Assembly (NCBI GenBank): GCA_035547755.1
Contig: DASZUG010000071.1
Location: forward strand, 1-64,000
Direction of reading: 5' to 3'
Source: Mesorhizobium_L sp035547755
GTDB lineage: Bacteria > Pseudomonadota > Alphaproteobacteria > Rhizobiales > Rhizobiaceae
DNA length: 64,000 nt
Shown here: piece after piece, positions 51,689 through 60,040 of the stretch
Layout of the letters: every line of letters begins with the position of its first letter
How positions within the stretch are numbered: position 1 is the first letter of the stretch
Made by a program: the position numbers and the translations under genes
The notes under the pieces: model-generated
Seen by the model: the letters and a program-made list of their open reading frames with translations, nothing else
Database searches by the model: none
What the model was told of the DNA's origin: nothing

Positions 51689-52639
51689 ATGGGCATCGAA
51701 TTCCGGGAATATCAGTCCACTGTGAAGTCGCGCGTCAGTCTGTCTGGCGTGGGGGTGCACAGCGGCAAACCGGTTTCTATTCACTTCACGCCGGCCGATC
51801 CCGATACGGGCGTGGTCTTCCATTGTACCGGGCCTGACGGCGAGAGCGTCGAGATTCGCGCGCTGGCATCGGAAGTCGGCGGAACCGAACTTCGTACCGT
51901 GCTTGGTGATCCGGCAGGGGCGCATGTCGCCACTGTCGAGCATGTAATGGCGTCATTGTTCGGTCTCGGCATCGATAATGTGATGATCGAGGTTGATGGC
52001 ACGGAGGCACCGATCCTTGACGGCAGTGCTGCTCTTCTGGTTGAGGCGTTCGACCAAGTCGGGCTTGAATTGTTGCCGGTCAAGCGACGCTATATCCGCG
52101 TGATCAAACCTATTCGCTTCGAGCACGGCGCCTCCTGGGCGGAATTCAAGCCCTATGATGGAACCCGCTTCGAGATCGATATCGATTTCGAGAGCCCCGC
52201 CATCGGCAGGCAGTGTCTGGAACTGGATTTGAGCGCCGAAATTTTCCGCAGGGAGATTTCGCGGGCGCGCACCTTTGGCTTCATGAAGCAGGTCGAGCAA
52301 CTTTGGGCTGCCGGCTACTGTCTCGGTTCGTCGCTGGAAAATTCCGTTGTCATCGGCGATGACGGTCGCATCATCAATGTCGAGGGGCTCCGTTACCAGA
52401 ACGAGTTCGTCCGCCATAAAATGCTTGATGCGATGGGTGATTTGGCGCTCGCAGGCGCCCGTTTTATCGGCTGTTTCCGTTCCTACAGGGGAGGGCACAA
52501 GCTCAATTCGACTGCATTGCGCGGCCTGCTTTCCGATCCGTCCGCCTTCGAGATCGTAGAGACGAATCCTCGCTCGCGCGGACGCGGCGCGGAGATGGTG
52601 GCGGTCAATGCACCGGTTTTCGCTCCCTGGGCACTTTGA
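51689..52639 (+). CDS. lpxC: UDP-3-O-acyl-N-acetylglucosamine deacetylase LpxC
   Basis: The 316-residue zinc enzyme performs the committed step of lipid A synthesis. Zinc ligands H85 (VEHVMASL), H243 and D247 (RHKMLDAMGD), and the catalytic H270 (GGHKLNS) have the same relative spacings as characterised LpxC. I use the ATG at 51689 (MGIEFREYQ); TTG 51677 and GTG 51680 are in-frame alternatives. It must have its own promoter, since a strong terminator separates it from ftsZ. Confidence 0.95.
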   Translation: MGIEFREYQSTVKSRVSLSGVGVHSGKPVSIHFTPADPDTGVVFHCTGPDGESVEIRALASEVGGTELRTVLGDPAGAHVATVEHVMASLFGLGIDNVMIEVDGTEAPILDGSAALLVEAFDQVGLELLPVKRRYIRVIKPIRFEHGASWAEFKPYDGTRFEIDIDFESPAIGRQCLELDLSAEIFRREISRARTFGFMKQVEQLWAAGYCLGSSLENSVVIGDDGRIINVEGLRYQNEFVRHKMLDAMGDLALAGARFIGCFRSYRGGHKLNSTALRGLLSDPSAFEIVETNPRSRGRGAEMVAVNAPVFAPWAL

Positions 52640-52796
52640 TCCTGCCGCCACGGTCGCGCTGTGGCTTGTCAGGGGATAACTTCGCCACAAAAATGCGCCA
52701 ATGCGTGTCGATAGCATTGCCGGGGACCGGCCGTTGTGGTTTACCACGGCGCGCTTGCAAATTGATCTGATTGCGCCGAAGGGGCAAAAATCGACC

Positions 52797-53669
52797 ATGG
52801 CATTCAGGAAAAACGCTGGGGCGAAGAGATTTCCCCGTATGAGCGTGATTGCGCTTTCGGCCGTGGCTCTTCCGCTTTTTCTCGCGGCCTGCAACTCCGA
52901 CAAGGATATTGATCTCAGCAAATATGTGGCGCCCAACGATCCGCCGGACGTGCTGTACAATCAGGGGCTGGCCAACCTGAACGCCGGAAAAATGAAGGAG
53001 GCGAGCGCCAAATTCAAGGCGATCGAGGACGAGCACCCCTATTCGGAATATTCGCGCAAGGCGATGCTCATGAGCGCCTTCACGAACTATCGCCAGGGCA
53101 ATTACCAGGACGCGATCAACGCCGGGAAGCGTTATGTGACGCTGTACAACTCGACGGATGACGCCGCTTATGCGCAATATCTCATCGGATTGAGCTATTT
53201 CCGGCAGGTCCGCGACGTGACGCAGGACCAGAAGGACACGCGTCAGATGATCGATACGATGAAGGAATTGGTGCAGCGCTGGCCCGATTCGCCCTATGTC
53301 GAGGACGCCAAGACGAAAATCCGCTTCGGGCGCGATCAGCTTGCCGGCAAGGACATGCAGATCGGGCGCTATTATCTCGAAAAGCGTGACTATATAGCGG
53401 CGATCAATCGCTTCCGTGACGTCGTGGAGAATTATTCCGATACGCGGCAGGTCGAGGAGGCGCTTGAGCGCCTTACGGAGGCCTATATGGCGATGGGCAT
53501 CCAATCCGAGGCGCAGACCGCTGCTGCCGTGCTCGGCCATAACTATCCCGATAGCAAATGGTACAAGGACGCCTATGCTCTCCTGCAATCGGGCGGACTT
53601 TCGCCCAAGGAGAACAAGCAGTCCTGGATATCGAAAGCCGCGGCCGCGATCATAGGGACCGGCAGTTAA
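52797..53669 (+). CDS. bamD: Outer membrane assembly lipoprotein BamD (ComL)
   Basis: The 290-residue lipoprotein (lipobox LFLAAC, lipidated C32) carries TPR-like repeats, for example VLYNQGLANLNAGKMKEASAKFKAIEDEHPYSEYSRKA and GRYYLEKRDYIAAINRFRDVVENY. BamD is the essential partner of BamA in the beta-barrel assembly machine. The start is uncertain: the ATG at 52797 or the one at 52839, both of which leave the lipobox intact. It precedes recN by nine bases. Confidence 0.93.
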   Translation: MAFRKNAGAKRFPRMSVIALSAVALPLFLAACNSDKDIDLSKYVAPNDPPDVLYNQGLANLNAGKMKEASAKFKAIEDEHPYSEYSRKAMLMSAFTNYRQGNYQDAINAGKRYVTLYNSTDDAAYAQYLIGLSYFRQVRDVTQDQKDTRQMIDTMKELVQRWPDSPYVEDAKTKIRFGRDQLAGKDMQIGRYYLEKRDYIAAINRFRDVVENYSDTRQVEEALERLTEAYMAMGIQSEAQTAAAVLGHNYPDSKWYKDAYALLQSGGLSPKENKQSWISKAAAAIIGTGS

Positions 53670-53678
53670 CGGCGCGCC

Positions 53679-55352
53679 ATGCTCGCAAGGCTCTCGATCC
53701 GCGATATCGTCCTGATCGAGCGGCTGGACCTTGAGTTTTCGGCCGGCCTTTCGGTGCTCACCGGTGAAACCGGTGCGGGGAAATCCATCCTGCTCGACGC
53801 TTTGTCACTGGCGCTCGGCGGGCGTGGCGATGCCGCCCTTGTCCGCCACGGCGCCCAGCAAGGACAGGTAACGGCTGTCTTCGACGTACCGGCGCATCAT
53901 CCGGCGCGCGTTCTTCTCGCCGACAATGCGATGGAAGACGATGGCGATATCATCCTGCGGCGCGTGCAGACGGCCGACGGCCGCAGCCGCGTCTTCATCA
54001 ACGACCAGCCCGCCAGCGTTTCGCTGATGCGGGAATTGGGGCACGCGCTGGTCGAGATTCACGGCCAGCACGCCGAGAGGGCGCTGGTCGATGCCGCCGC
54101 CCATCGCCAGTTGCTCGATGCCTATGGGCTGCATTCGACCGATGTTACCCAGATGGGCGAGGCCTGGCGGCGCTGGCGGGCAGCGGAACAGGAACTGGCG
54201 CGCCATCGCGCGCGGGTCGAGGCGGCGGCGCGGGAAGCGGATTACCTGAGATCGTCGGTTGCCGAACTGTCGAAGCTCGATCCGCAGCCCGATGAGGAAA
54301 CGGCGCTTGCGGAAGAGCGCGCGCGGATGATGCGCGCCGAAAAGACCGCAAGCGACATCCAGGATGCGCAGGAGGTGCTTTCCGGCGCCGGTTCGCCCCT
54401 GCCGCAACTGTCCGGCCTTTTTCGGCGCCTTCAGCGCAAGGCGGCCGACAATCCGGCGCTGCTCGATCCCGTCGTCGCGGCGCTCGATGAGGCGCTTCTG
54501 TCGCTCGATGCCGCGCAATCGGCGGTCGATGCGGCGATCCGGGCAAGCGAGTTCGACCCTGAGCGCCTGGAAAAAACGGAAGAGCGGCTTTTCGCGCTGC
54601 GCGCGGCGGCACGGAAACACAATGTCGCTGTCGATGATCTCGCCAAGCTCCGCGATACAATGCTCGCCGACCTCGCCGATCTCGATGCCGGCGCGGAACG
54701 CCTTGCCGCGCTCGAAAAGGAAGCGATTGAAGGCCGCGACGCCTATGATCGCGCGGCGAAAAGACTGTCGGAGCAGCGGCGCCTCGCGGCCGAGGGGCTG
54801 ACGCGCGCGGTCATGGCGGAATTGCCGGCGCTGAAACTCGACCGCGCCCAGTTCATCGTCGAAATCGAGAGCGATCCGGAAAATCGCACGCAGGACGGAA
54901 TCGATCAGGTCGAGTTCTGGGTGCGCACCAATCCCGGCACGCGTCCCGGGCCGATGATGAAAGTGGCGTCCGGCGGTGAGTTGTCGCGCTTTCTCCTCGC
55001 GCTCAAGGTGGCGCTCGCCGACCGCGGCTCAGCGCCGACGCTGGTCTTCGACGAAATCGACACGGGCGTCGGCGGTGCGGTCGCCGATGCGATCGGGCAA
55101 AGGCTGGCGCGGCTTTCGGCGGGCGTCCAGGTGCTTTCCGTGACGCATGCCCCGCAGGTCGCGGCGCGCGCGGAGACCCACTACCTCATTTCCAAGACGG
55201 GCGATGCCGACCGCGTTTCGACCGGCGTCGAGGCGCTCGAACGTTCGGCCCGGCAGGAGGAGATTGCCCGCATGCTCGCCGGCGCGACCGTGACGGAAGA
55301 GGCGAGGGCGGCGGCGGAGCGGCTCTTGAGGGAAAACGCCGCTGTCAGTTGA
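53679..55352 (+). CDS. recN: DNA repair protein RecN
   Basis: The 557-residue SMC-like ATPase acts in double-strand break repair. Walker A is LTGETGAGKSILLDALSLALGG (about residues 26-47), followed by a coiled-coil middle, the signature KVASGGELSRFLLALK and Walker B LVFDEIDTGVGG, then the SVTHAPQVAA H-loop. The position between bamD and ligA is the usual rhizobial order. Confidence 0.96.
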   Translation: MLARLSIRDIVLIERLDLEFSAGLSVLTGETGAGKSILLDALSLALGGRGDAALVRHGAQQGQVTAVFDVPAHHPARVLLADNAMEDDGDIILRRVQTADGRSRVFINDQPASVSLMRELGHALVEIHGQHAERALVDAAAHRQLLDAYGLHSTDVTQMGEAWRRWRAAEQELARHRARVEAAAREADYLRSSVAELSKLDPQPDEETALAEERARMMRAEKTASDIQDAQEVLSGAGSPLPQLSGLFRRLQRKAADNPALLDPVVAALDEALLSLDAAQSAVDAAIRASEFDPERLEKTEERLFALRAAARKHNVAVDDLAKLRDTMLADLADLDAGAERLAALEKEAIEGRDAYDRAAKRLSEQRRLAAEGLTRAVMAELPALKLDRAQFIVEIESDPENRTQDGIDQVEFWVRTNPGTRPGPMMKVASGGELSRFLLALKVALADRGSAPTLVFDEIDTGVGGAVADAIGQRLARLSAGVQVLSVTHAPQVAARAETHYLISKTGDADRVSTGVEALERSARQEEIARMLAGATVTEEARAAAERLLRENAAVS

Positions 55353-55421
55353 ATGCCCCTGTCAGTAGAACGGGGCATCACGCTCTTCATAGTTTACTTT
55401 TCCCGGCTTTTTGGGAAGAGA

Positions 55422-55528
55422 TGCGTCCTTCGAGGCTCGCCCGTTGGGCTCGCACCTCAGGATGAGGGAGACATGCGCCAGACTCCCTCATCCTGAGGCG
55501 CCCGCGTAGCGGGCCTCGAAGGACGCAC
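55422..55528. repeat. Palindromic repeat family A, two inverted units
   Basis: A forward unit (ATGCGTCCTTCGAGG to CACCTCAGGATGAGG) and an inverted unit (CCTCATCCTGAGG to CCTCGAAGGACGC) fill the gap between recN and ligA. Internal hairpins are GCTCGCCCGTTGGGCTCGC-like and GCCCGCGTAGCGGGC. It ends about 30 bases before ligA. Confidence 0.9.
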
Positions 55529-55558
55529 CGAAGACAATTCGAGCTTGAGCATCGAGCC

Positions 55559-57682
55559 ATGGCCGAGACCCTGATACAAGTCGATGATCTGACCGAGAAC
55601 GACGCCGAAGCCGAGCTCGAGCGGCTGGCGAGGGAAATCGCCTTCCATGACGAGCGCTATCATGCCGAGGATGCGCCGGCTATTTCCGATGCGGAATATG
55701 ACGCGCTGCGCCGCCGCAATGCCGAGATCGAGGCGCGTTTCCCCGAATTGGTCCGCGCGGATTCGCCTTCCCGGCGCGTCGGCGCGGCGCCTTCGGGCAC
55801 CTTTAGCGCTGTGGTCCATGTCAAGCCGATGCTGTCGCTCGACAATGTCTTTTCCGATGCGGACGTTGCCGATTTCGTCGCTTCGGTGCGCCGTTTCCTG
55901 GCCTTGCCGGCGGATGCGGAACTGGTGTTCACGGCCGAGCCCAAGATCGATGGCTTGTCGATGTCGCTGCGCTACGAGAAGGGCAGGCTCGTGACCGGCG
56001 CGACACGCGGCGACGGCACGACCGGCGAGAATGTGACGGCGAACATCCGCACGATCGACCAGATTCCCAATGAACTGGAGGGAGACTATCCGGAAATCGT
56101 CGAGGTGCGCGGCGAGGTCTATATGCGCCGCGACGACTTCTTCAAGCTTAATGAGCGGATGGCCGAGACGGGCCAGACCTTCGCCAATCCGCGCAATTCC
56201 GCCGCCGGCAGCCTGAGGCAGAAGGACCCCGCCGTCACGCGCTCGCGGCCGCTGAAATTCTTCGCCTATGCCTGGGGCGACCTGAGCGAACCCTTGGCCG
56301 CGACGCAGTATGACGCCGTGCGGCGCTTCGCCGATTGGGGCTTCACCGTCAACGATCTGATGGTGCGCTGCCATTCTCTGGATGAGATGCTGGCGCGGTA
56401 CCGCAAGATCGAGGCGATGCGGGCGGAACTGCCCTATGACATCGATGGGGTGGTTTACAAGGTGGACAGGCTCGACCTGCAGGAACGGCTCGGCTTCCGT
56501 TCGCGCAGCCCGCGCTGGGCGACGGCGCACAAATTCCCCGCCGAGAAAGCCACGACGGTGCTGAAGGCGATCGACATCCAGGTCGGCCGCACCGGCGCGC
56601 TGACCCCGGTGGCGCGGCTGGAGCCGGTCACGGTCGGCGGCGTCGTGGTGACGAACGCCACCTTGCACAATGAGGACGAGATCGCGCGCAAGGATATCCG
56701 CATCGGCGACACCGTCATCGTTCAGCGCGCCGGAGACGTCATTCCGCAAATCCTCGGCATCGTGCCGGAAAAGCGGTCCGCGGATGCGGCGCCCTATGTC
56801 TTCCCCGACCGTTGCCCGGTCTGCGATTCGAGCGCCGTGCGCGAGGAAGGGGAGGCGGTGCGCCGCTGCACCGGCGGGCTCATCTGCGCGGCGCAGGCGG
56901 TGGAGCGCATCCGTCATTTCGTCTCGCGCAACGCCATGGACATTGAGGGACTTGGCGAAAAGCAGATCGAATTCTTCTTCAACCAGGACGATCCTTCGCT
57001 CCGTATCCGCTCGCCGGCCGATATCTTCACGCTCCAGAAGCGGCAGGAAGGCTCGCTGACCAAGCTCGAAAACATCGAGGGCTTCGGCGCCGTGTCGGTG
57101 CGCAAGCTCTTCGCGGCCATCGACGATCGGCGCCAGGTGGCGACGGCGCGCCTTCTCTACGCGCTCGGCATCCGCCATATCGGCGAGACCAATGCCAGAC
57201 GCCTTGCCCGCCATTTCCTCAGTTTCGACGCTTTGCGCAAGGCGGCGGAAGGTGCGCATCTGCCCGAAGGCAAGGGCGATCCGGGCAATGCCGAGTGGCA
57301 GGAAATCGTCGGCGTCAACGGTATCGGCGCGATTGTCGCCGAAGCGCTCGTCGAGTTCTTTGCCGAGGAGCATAACCGCAAGGTCGTCGACGATTTGCTG
57401 GCCGAAGTGGCGCCGCTCGACAAGGAGCCCGTCGCGCAATTGTCGTCGCCGGTCGCGGGCAAGACCGTCGTCTTCACCGGCGCGCTGGAGAAGATGTCGC
57501 GCGACGAGGCGAAGGCCATGGCCGAAAGGCTCGGCGCCAAGGTCGCAGGCTCGGTGTCGAAGAAGACCGATCTGGTGGTCGCCGGTCCCGGCGCCGGCTC
57601 CAAGCTGAAAACGGCGGCCGAACTCGGCATAGAGGTGATCGACGAAGCCGGCTGGTTCGAACGTGTCAAGGGCGTGTCCTGA
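55559..57682 (+). CDS. ligA: NAD-dependent DNA ligase LigA
   Basis: The 707-residue ligase seals nicks using NAD. The domain Ia region with HDERYHAEDAPAISDAEYD, the AMP-accepting lysine K129 in AEPKIDG, the zinc-finger cysteines (CPVCDSS...CTGGLIC), the helix-hairpin-helix region, and a C-terminal BRCT domain (about 625-707) are all present. Its TGA overlaps the next ATG by one base, so the DUF2461 gene is coupled to it. Confidence 0.97.
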   Translation: MAETLIQVDDLTENDAEAELERLAREIAFHDERYHAEDAPAISDAEYDALRRRNAEIEARFPELVRADSPSRRVGAAPSGTFSAVVHVKPMLSLDNVFSDADVADFVASVRRFLALPADAELVFTAEPKIDGLSMSLRYEKGRLVTGATRGDGTTGENVTANIRTIDQIPNELEGDYPEIVEVRGEVYMRRDDFFKLNERMAETGQTFANPRNSAAGSLRQKDPAVTRSRPLKFFAYAWGDLSEPLAATQYDAVRRFADWGFTVNDLMVRCHSLDEMLARYRKIEAMRAELPYDIDGVVYKVDRLDLQERLGFRSRSPRWATAHKFPAEKATTVLKAIDIQVGRTGALTPVARLEPVTVGGVVVTNATLHNEDEIARKDIRIGDTVIVQRAGDVIPQILGIVPEKRSADAAPYVFPDRCPVCDSSAVREEGEAVRRCTGGLICAAQAVERIRHFVSRNAMDIEGLGEKQIEFFFNQDDPSLRIRSPADIFTLQKRQEGSLTKLENIEGFGAVSVRKLFAAIDDRRQVATARLLYALGIRHIGETNARRLARHFLSFDALRKAAEGAHLPEGKGDPGNAEWQEIVGVNGIGAIVAEALVEFFAEEHNRKVVDDLLAEVAPLDKEPVAQLSSPVAGKTVVFTGALEKMSRDEAKAMAERLGAKVAGSVSKKTDLVVAGPGAGSKLKTAAELGIEVIDEAGWFERVKGVS

Positions 57683-58368
57683 TGGCGGCGTTCAAAGGCT
57701 TTGGCGAGAAGGCGATTCCCTTCCTGAAGGCGCTTGATTTCCACCAGAGCCGCGAATGGTTCCATGAGAACCGGGCCCTTTTCGAGCGTGAATTGAAGGA
57801 ACCGCTTGGCGATCTTGTCGAAGTATTGACTGAACGTTTCGCCAAGGAAGGATTGGGGCTCAAAGGCGACCGCAAGAAGTCGCTCTTCCGTATCAACCGC
57901 GATGTCCGCTTCTCCAAGGACAAGCGGCCCTACAACACGCATGTGTCGGCCATCCTGTCGCCGGACGGCACGAAGATGGAGCAGGGCGTCCTCTTCATCT
58001 ATTTCGGGCTCGATCGCTGCTTCGCCGGCGTCGCGTGGTGGCAGCCTTCGAAGGAACTTTTGCAGGCCATGCGCCATGCCATCGGCGCGCGGCCGGACGA
58101 ATTCCGCGCGCTGGTGAAGAAACTCGGGCGCAACGGCCTCGTTCTCGACGATCAGGAAAAGCTCAAGCGCATGCCCGCGGGCTTTGAGCATATCAGCGAT
58201 GCCGATCTGGCGGACGCGATCCGCAACAGGCATTTCATCCTCCGGCATGAAATCGATCCCGCCGGCATTCATCGGCCGGAGCTTGCGGAGGAACTGGTCG
58301 ATTTCGCGCGACGCGCCTGGCCGCTGCTCGACTGGGGGCGAGGGATAGAGCGATCGATCGGTTTTTGA
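57682..58368 (+). CDS. TIGR02453/DUF2461 family protein
   Basis: The 228-residue protein matches DUF2461 (TIGR02453), a family of unknown function. FLKALDFHQSREWFHENRALFERELKEPL at the N-terminus and KSLFRINRDVRFSKDKRPYNTH are its hallmarks. The start shares one base with the ligA stop. Linkage to ligA suggests a DNA-related role, but this is inference from coupling. Confidence 0.88.
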   Translation: MAAFKGFGEKAIPFLKALDFHQSREWFHENRALFERELKEPLGDLVEVLTERFAKEGLGLKGDRKKSLFRINRDVRFSKDKRPYNTHVSAILSPDGTKMEQGVLFIYFGLDRCFAGVAWWQPSKELLQAMRHAIGARPDEFRALVKKLGRNGLVLDDQEKLKRMPAGFEHISDADLADAIRNRHFILRHEIDPAGIHRPELAEELVDFARRAWPLLDWGRGIERSIGF

Positions 58369-58383
58369 TCGATGGCGATTCAG

Positions 58384-58555
58384 TGCGTCCTTCGAGGCTT
58401 GCTTCGCAAGCACCTCAGGATGAGGGAGTCAGGCGCTTTCACGGATGGCGACGTCGTCGATGTCCCGCTTCGCAAGCACCTCAGGATGAGGGAGTCAGGC
58501 GCTAACCTTCCTCATCCTGAGGTGCTCGCCCAAGGGCGAGCCTCGAAGGACGCAC
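58384..58555. repeat. Palindromic repeat family A, three-part array with a direct duplication
   Basis: The array holds a forward unit (58384-58437), a partial forward copy and an inverted unit (58509-58555). An identical 37-base segment is present as a direct repeat at 58401-58437 and 58467-58503 (it begins GCTTCGCAAGCACC). The partial copy lacks the TCCTTCGAGG half, so it looks like a recent duplication within the element. It fills the gap before azlC. Confidence 0.9.
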
Positions 58556-58690
58556 TGCTGCACTGACAGCTCGGAACCCGGAACCTGCGATGTAATCTTT
58601 TTCCAAAAATCCTTTCATCCAGCCATCAGCATTATTGATGTGACATGCCTGTGGTTGCATGCCTATTTTCCGCGCCTTCCGGAGACAGTC

Positions 58691-59428
58691 ATGAGCGAAG
58701 AGAACGCGAAGAGAGAATTCTGGCGCGGCGTGCGCGCCGGCATCCCGATCATCGTGGCGGTCGTCCCGTTCGGATTGCTTTTCGGCGCGCTGGCGGTGGA
58801 TAACGGGCTTTCGCTCGGGCAGGCGGTGCTGATGAGCGCCACGATCTTCGGCGGCGCCAGCCAGATGGTGGGCATCGAGCTCTTCGGCCAGAAGATTTCG
58901 CCGGCGCTCATCGTCTTCTCGATCTTCGCGGTGAATTTCCGCCATGTCCTCTATTCCGCGGCGATCGGACGCCATTTCGCCCGCTGGCCGAGCGTAAAGC
59001 AGGCGGTCGCCTTCTTCCTGCTCACCGATCCGCAATATGCGGAAGCGGAGCGCCGGGTCGAAGAGACGGGGAAGGTGGGTTTCGCCTGGTATCTCGGCAT
59101 GGGGCTGGCGCTCTATGTCACCTGGGTCGCGGAGGCGCTGCTGGGAGGGTTGTTCGGGCGGCTGATCAGCAATCCGGAGGCGCTTGGGCTCGATTTCCTT
59201 CTGCCGATCTATTTTCTCGGGCTCGTCATGGAGTTCCGCCAACGTCCGCTCTGGTTGCCGGTGGTGCTCGCCAGCGCCGCCGGATCGATGCTCGCCTATA
59301 AATTCGTGGGTTCGCCCTGGCATGTCTCGCTCGGCGCGCTTGCCGGCATAGCACTGGCGGCATGCATGCCCGCCAAGCGGCAGACGCCCCGCGATCTCGC
59401 GATGACGGCGGAGCGGAGCGAGCCATGA
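58691..59428 (+). CDS. azlC: Branched-chain amino acid exporter subunit AzlC
   Basis: The 245-residue membrane protein, with several predicted spans, belongs to the AzlC family (large subunit of a valine/leucine-type exporter). GIPIIVAVVPFGLLFGALAV, SATIFGGASQMVGIELFG and NFRHVLYSAAIG are family motifs. The ATG at 58691 follows GGAGACAGTC. It overlaps azlD by four bases. Confidence 0.93.
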   Translation: MSEENAKREFWRGVRAGIPIIVAVVPFGLLFGALAVDNGLSLGQAVLMSATIFGGASQMVGIELFGQKISPALIVFSIFAVNFRHVLYSAAIGRHFARWPSVKQAVAFFLLTDPQYAEAERRVEETGKVGFAWYLGMGLALYVTWVAEALLGGLFGRLISNPEALGLDFLLPIYFLGLVMEFRQRPLWLPVVLASAAGSMLAYKFVGSPWHVSLGALAGIALAACMPAKRQTPRDLAMTAERSEP

Positions 59429-59718
59429 CGACGATCCTCATCATAGTGGCTGGCGCCGTGCTCACTTATCTGACGCGGATCGGCGGACATCTGGTGCTGT
59501 CGCGCTTCGAAAATGTCCCGCCACGTGTCGAGGCGGCATTGGATGCCGTGCCGGCGGCGGTGCTGACAACCCTGGTCGCGCCGGAACTGCTCTCGACCGG
59601 ACCGGCGGAAATCGTTGCGCTGGTGGCCGCCGGGCTGGTAGCGCTCAGGCGCGGCATGCTGGAAATGTTTCTGACCGGCGCGATAGCGCTGATCGTGTTG
59701 CGCCAGTTCATGGGATAG
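59425..59718 (+). CDS. azlD: Branched-chain amino acid exporter subunit AzlD
   Basis: The 97-residue protein is the small AzlD partner with about three to four spans (TILIIVAGAVLTYLTRIGGHLVLSRF onward, then AVPAAVLTTLVAPEL). It is translated directly after azlC. The pair exports branched-chain amino acids or azaleucine-like analogues. Confidence 0.93.
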   Translation: MTTILIIVAGAVLTYLTRIGGHLVLSRFENVPPRVEAALDAVPAAVLTTLVAPELLSTGPAEIVALVAAGLVALRRGMLEMFLTGAIALIVLRQFMG

Positions 59719-59783
59719 GCAAACAGGATGACCATCGGGACGAAAATGCATATTGTCTCGAGGGAATCACAGGAGAATGCGCG

Positions 59784-60002
59784 ATGCTCTTCGCAATCCT
59801 GCTTTGCAGCACCTATGCCGGCCATCCCGACATGAATTTCTGCACGCCGTTCCATGCAACGCATTACAAGTCTCGCTCCGCATGCGAAGGAGAACTGGCC
59901 AAACTGCGCGCGGAGGCGCGCGGAAAAGGCGTGGCGATCGAAGGGACAACGACTGTGAACGGGATCAGGTCGGAGACCAGGATGGTCTGCAAGCAAGGCT
60001 GA
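59784..60002 (+). CDS. Small Cys-containing protein, probably secreted
   Basis: The 72-residue protein begins with a short hydrophobic stretch (MLFAILLCSTYAG), then has cysteines at positions 8, 20, 34 and 69, compatible with disulfide bonds outside the cytoplasm. AGGAGAATGCGCG precedes the ATG well. No family is recognised. It lies after azlD on the same strand. The signal-like N-terminus is short and weak. Confidence 0.6.
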   Translation: MLFAILLCSTYAGHPDMNFCTPFHATHYKSRSACEGELAKLRAEARGKGVAIEGTTTVNGIRSETRMVCKQG

Positions 60003-60040
60003 ACGCAACCAGTGCCGATCGCCTGCCCCTATGATGGGAA

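Noticed and set aside
55354..55377. Hairpin TGCCCC...GGGGCA after recN as a terminator
   Set aside because: The six-base stem with a twelve-base loop and no U-run is too weak to call.
55457..57439. Antisense open frame of about 660 codons over ligA
   Set aside because: It lies on the opposite strand of an unambiguous ligA and has no recognisable domain.
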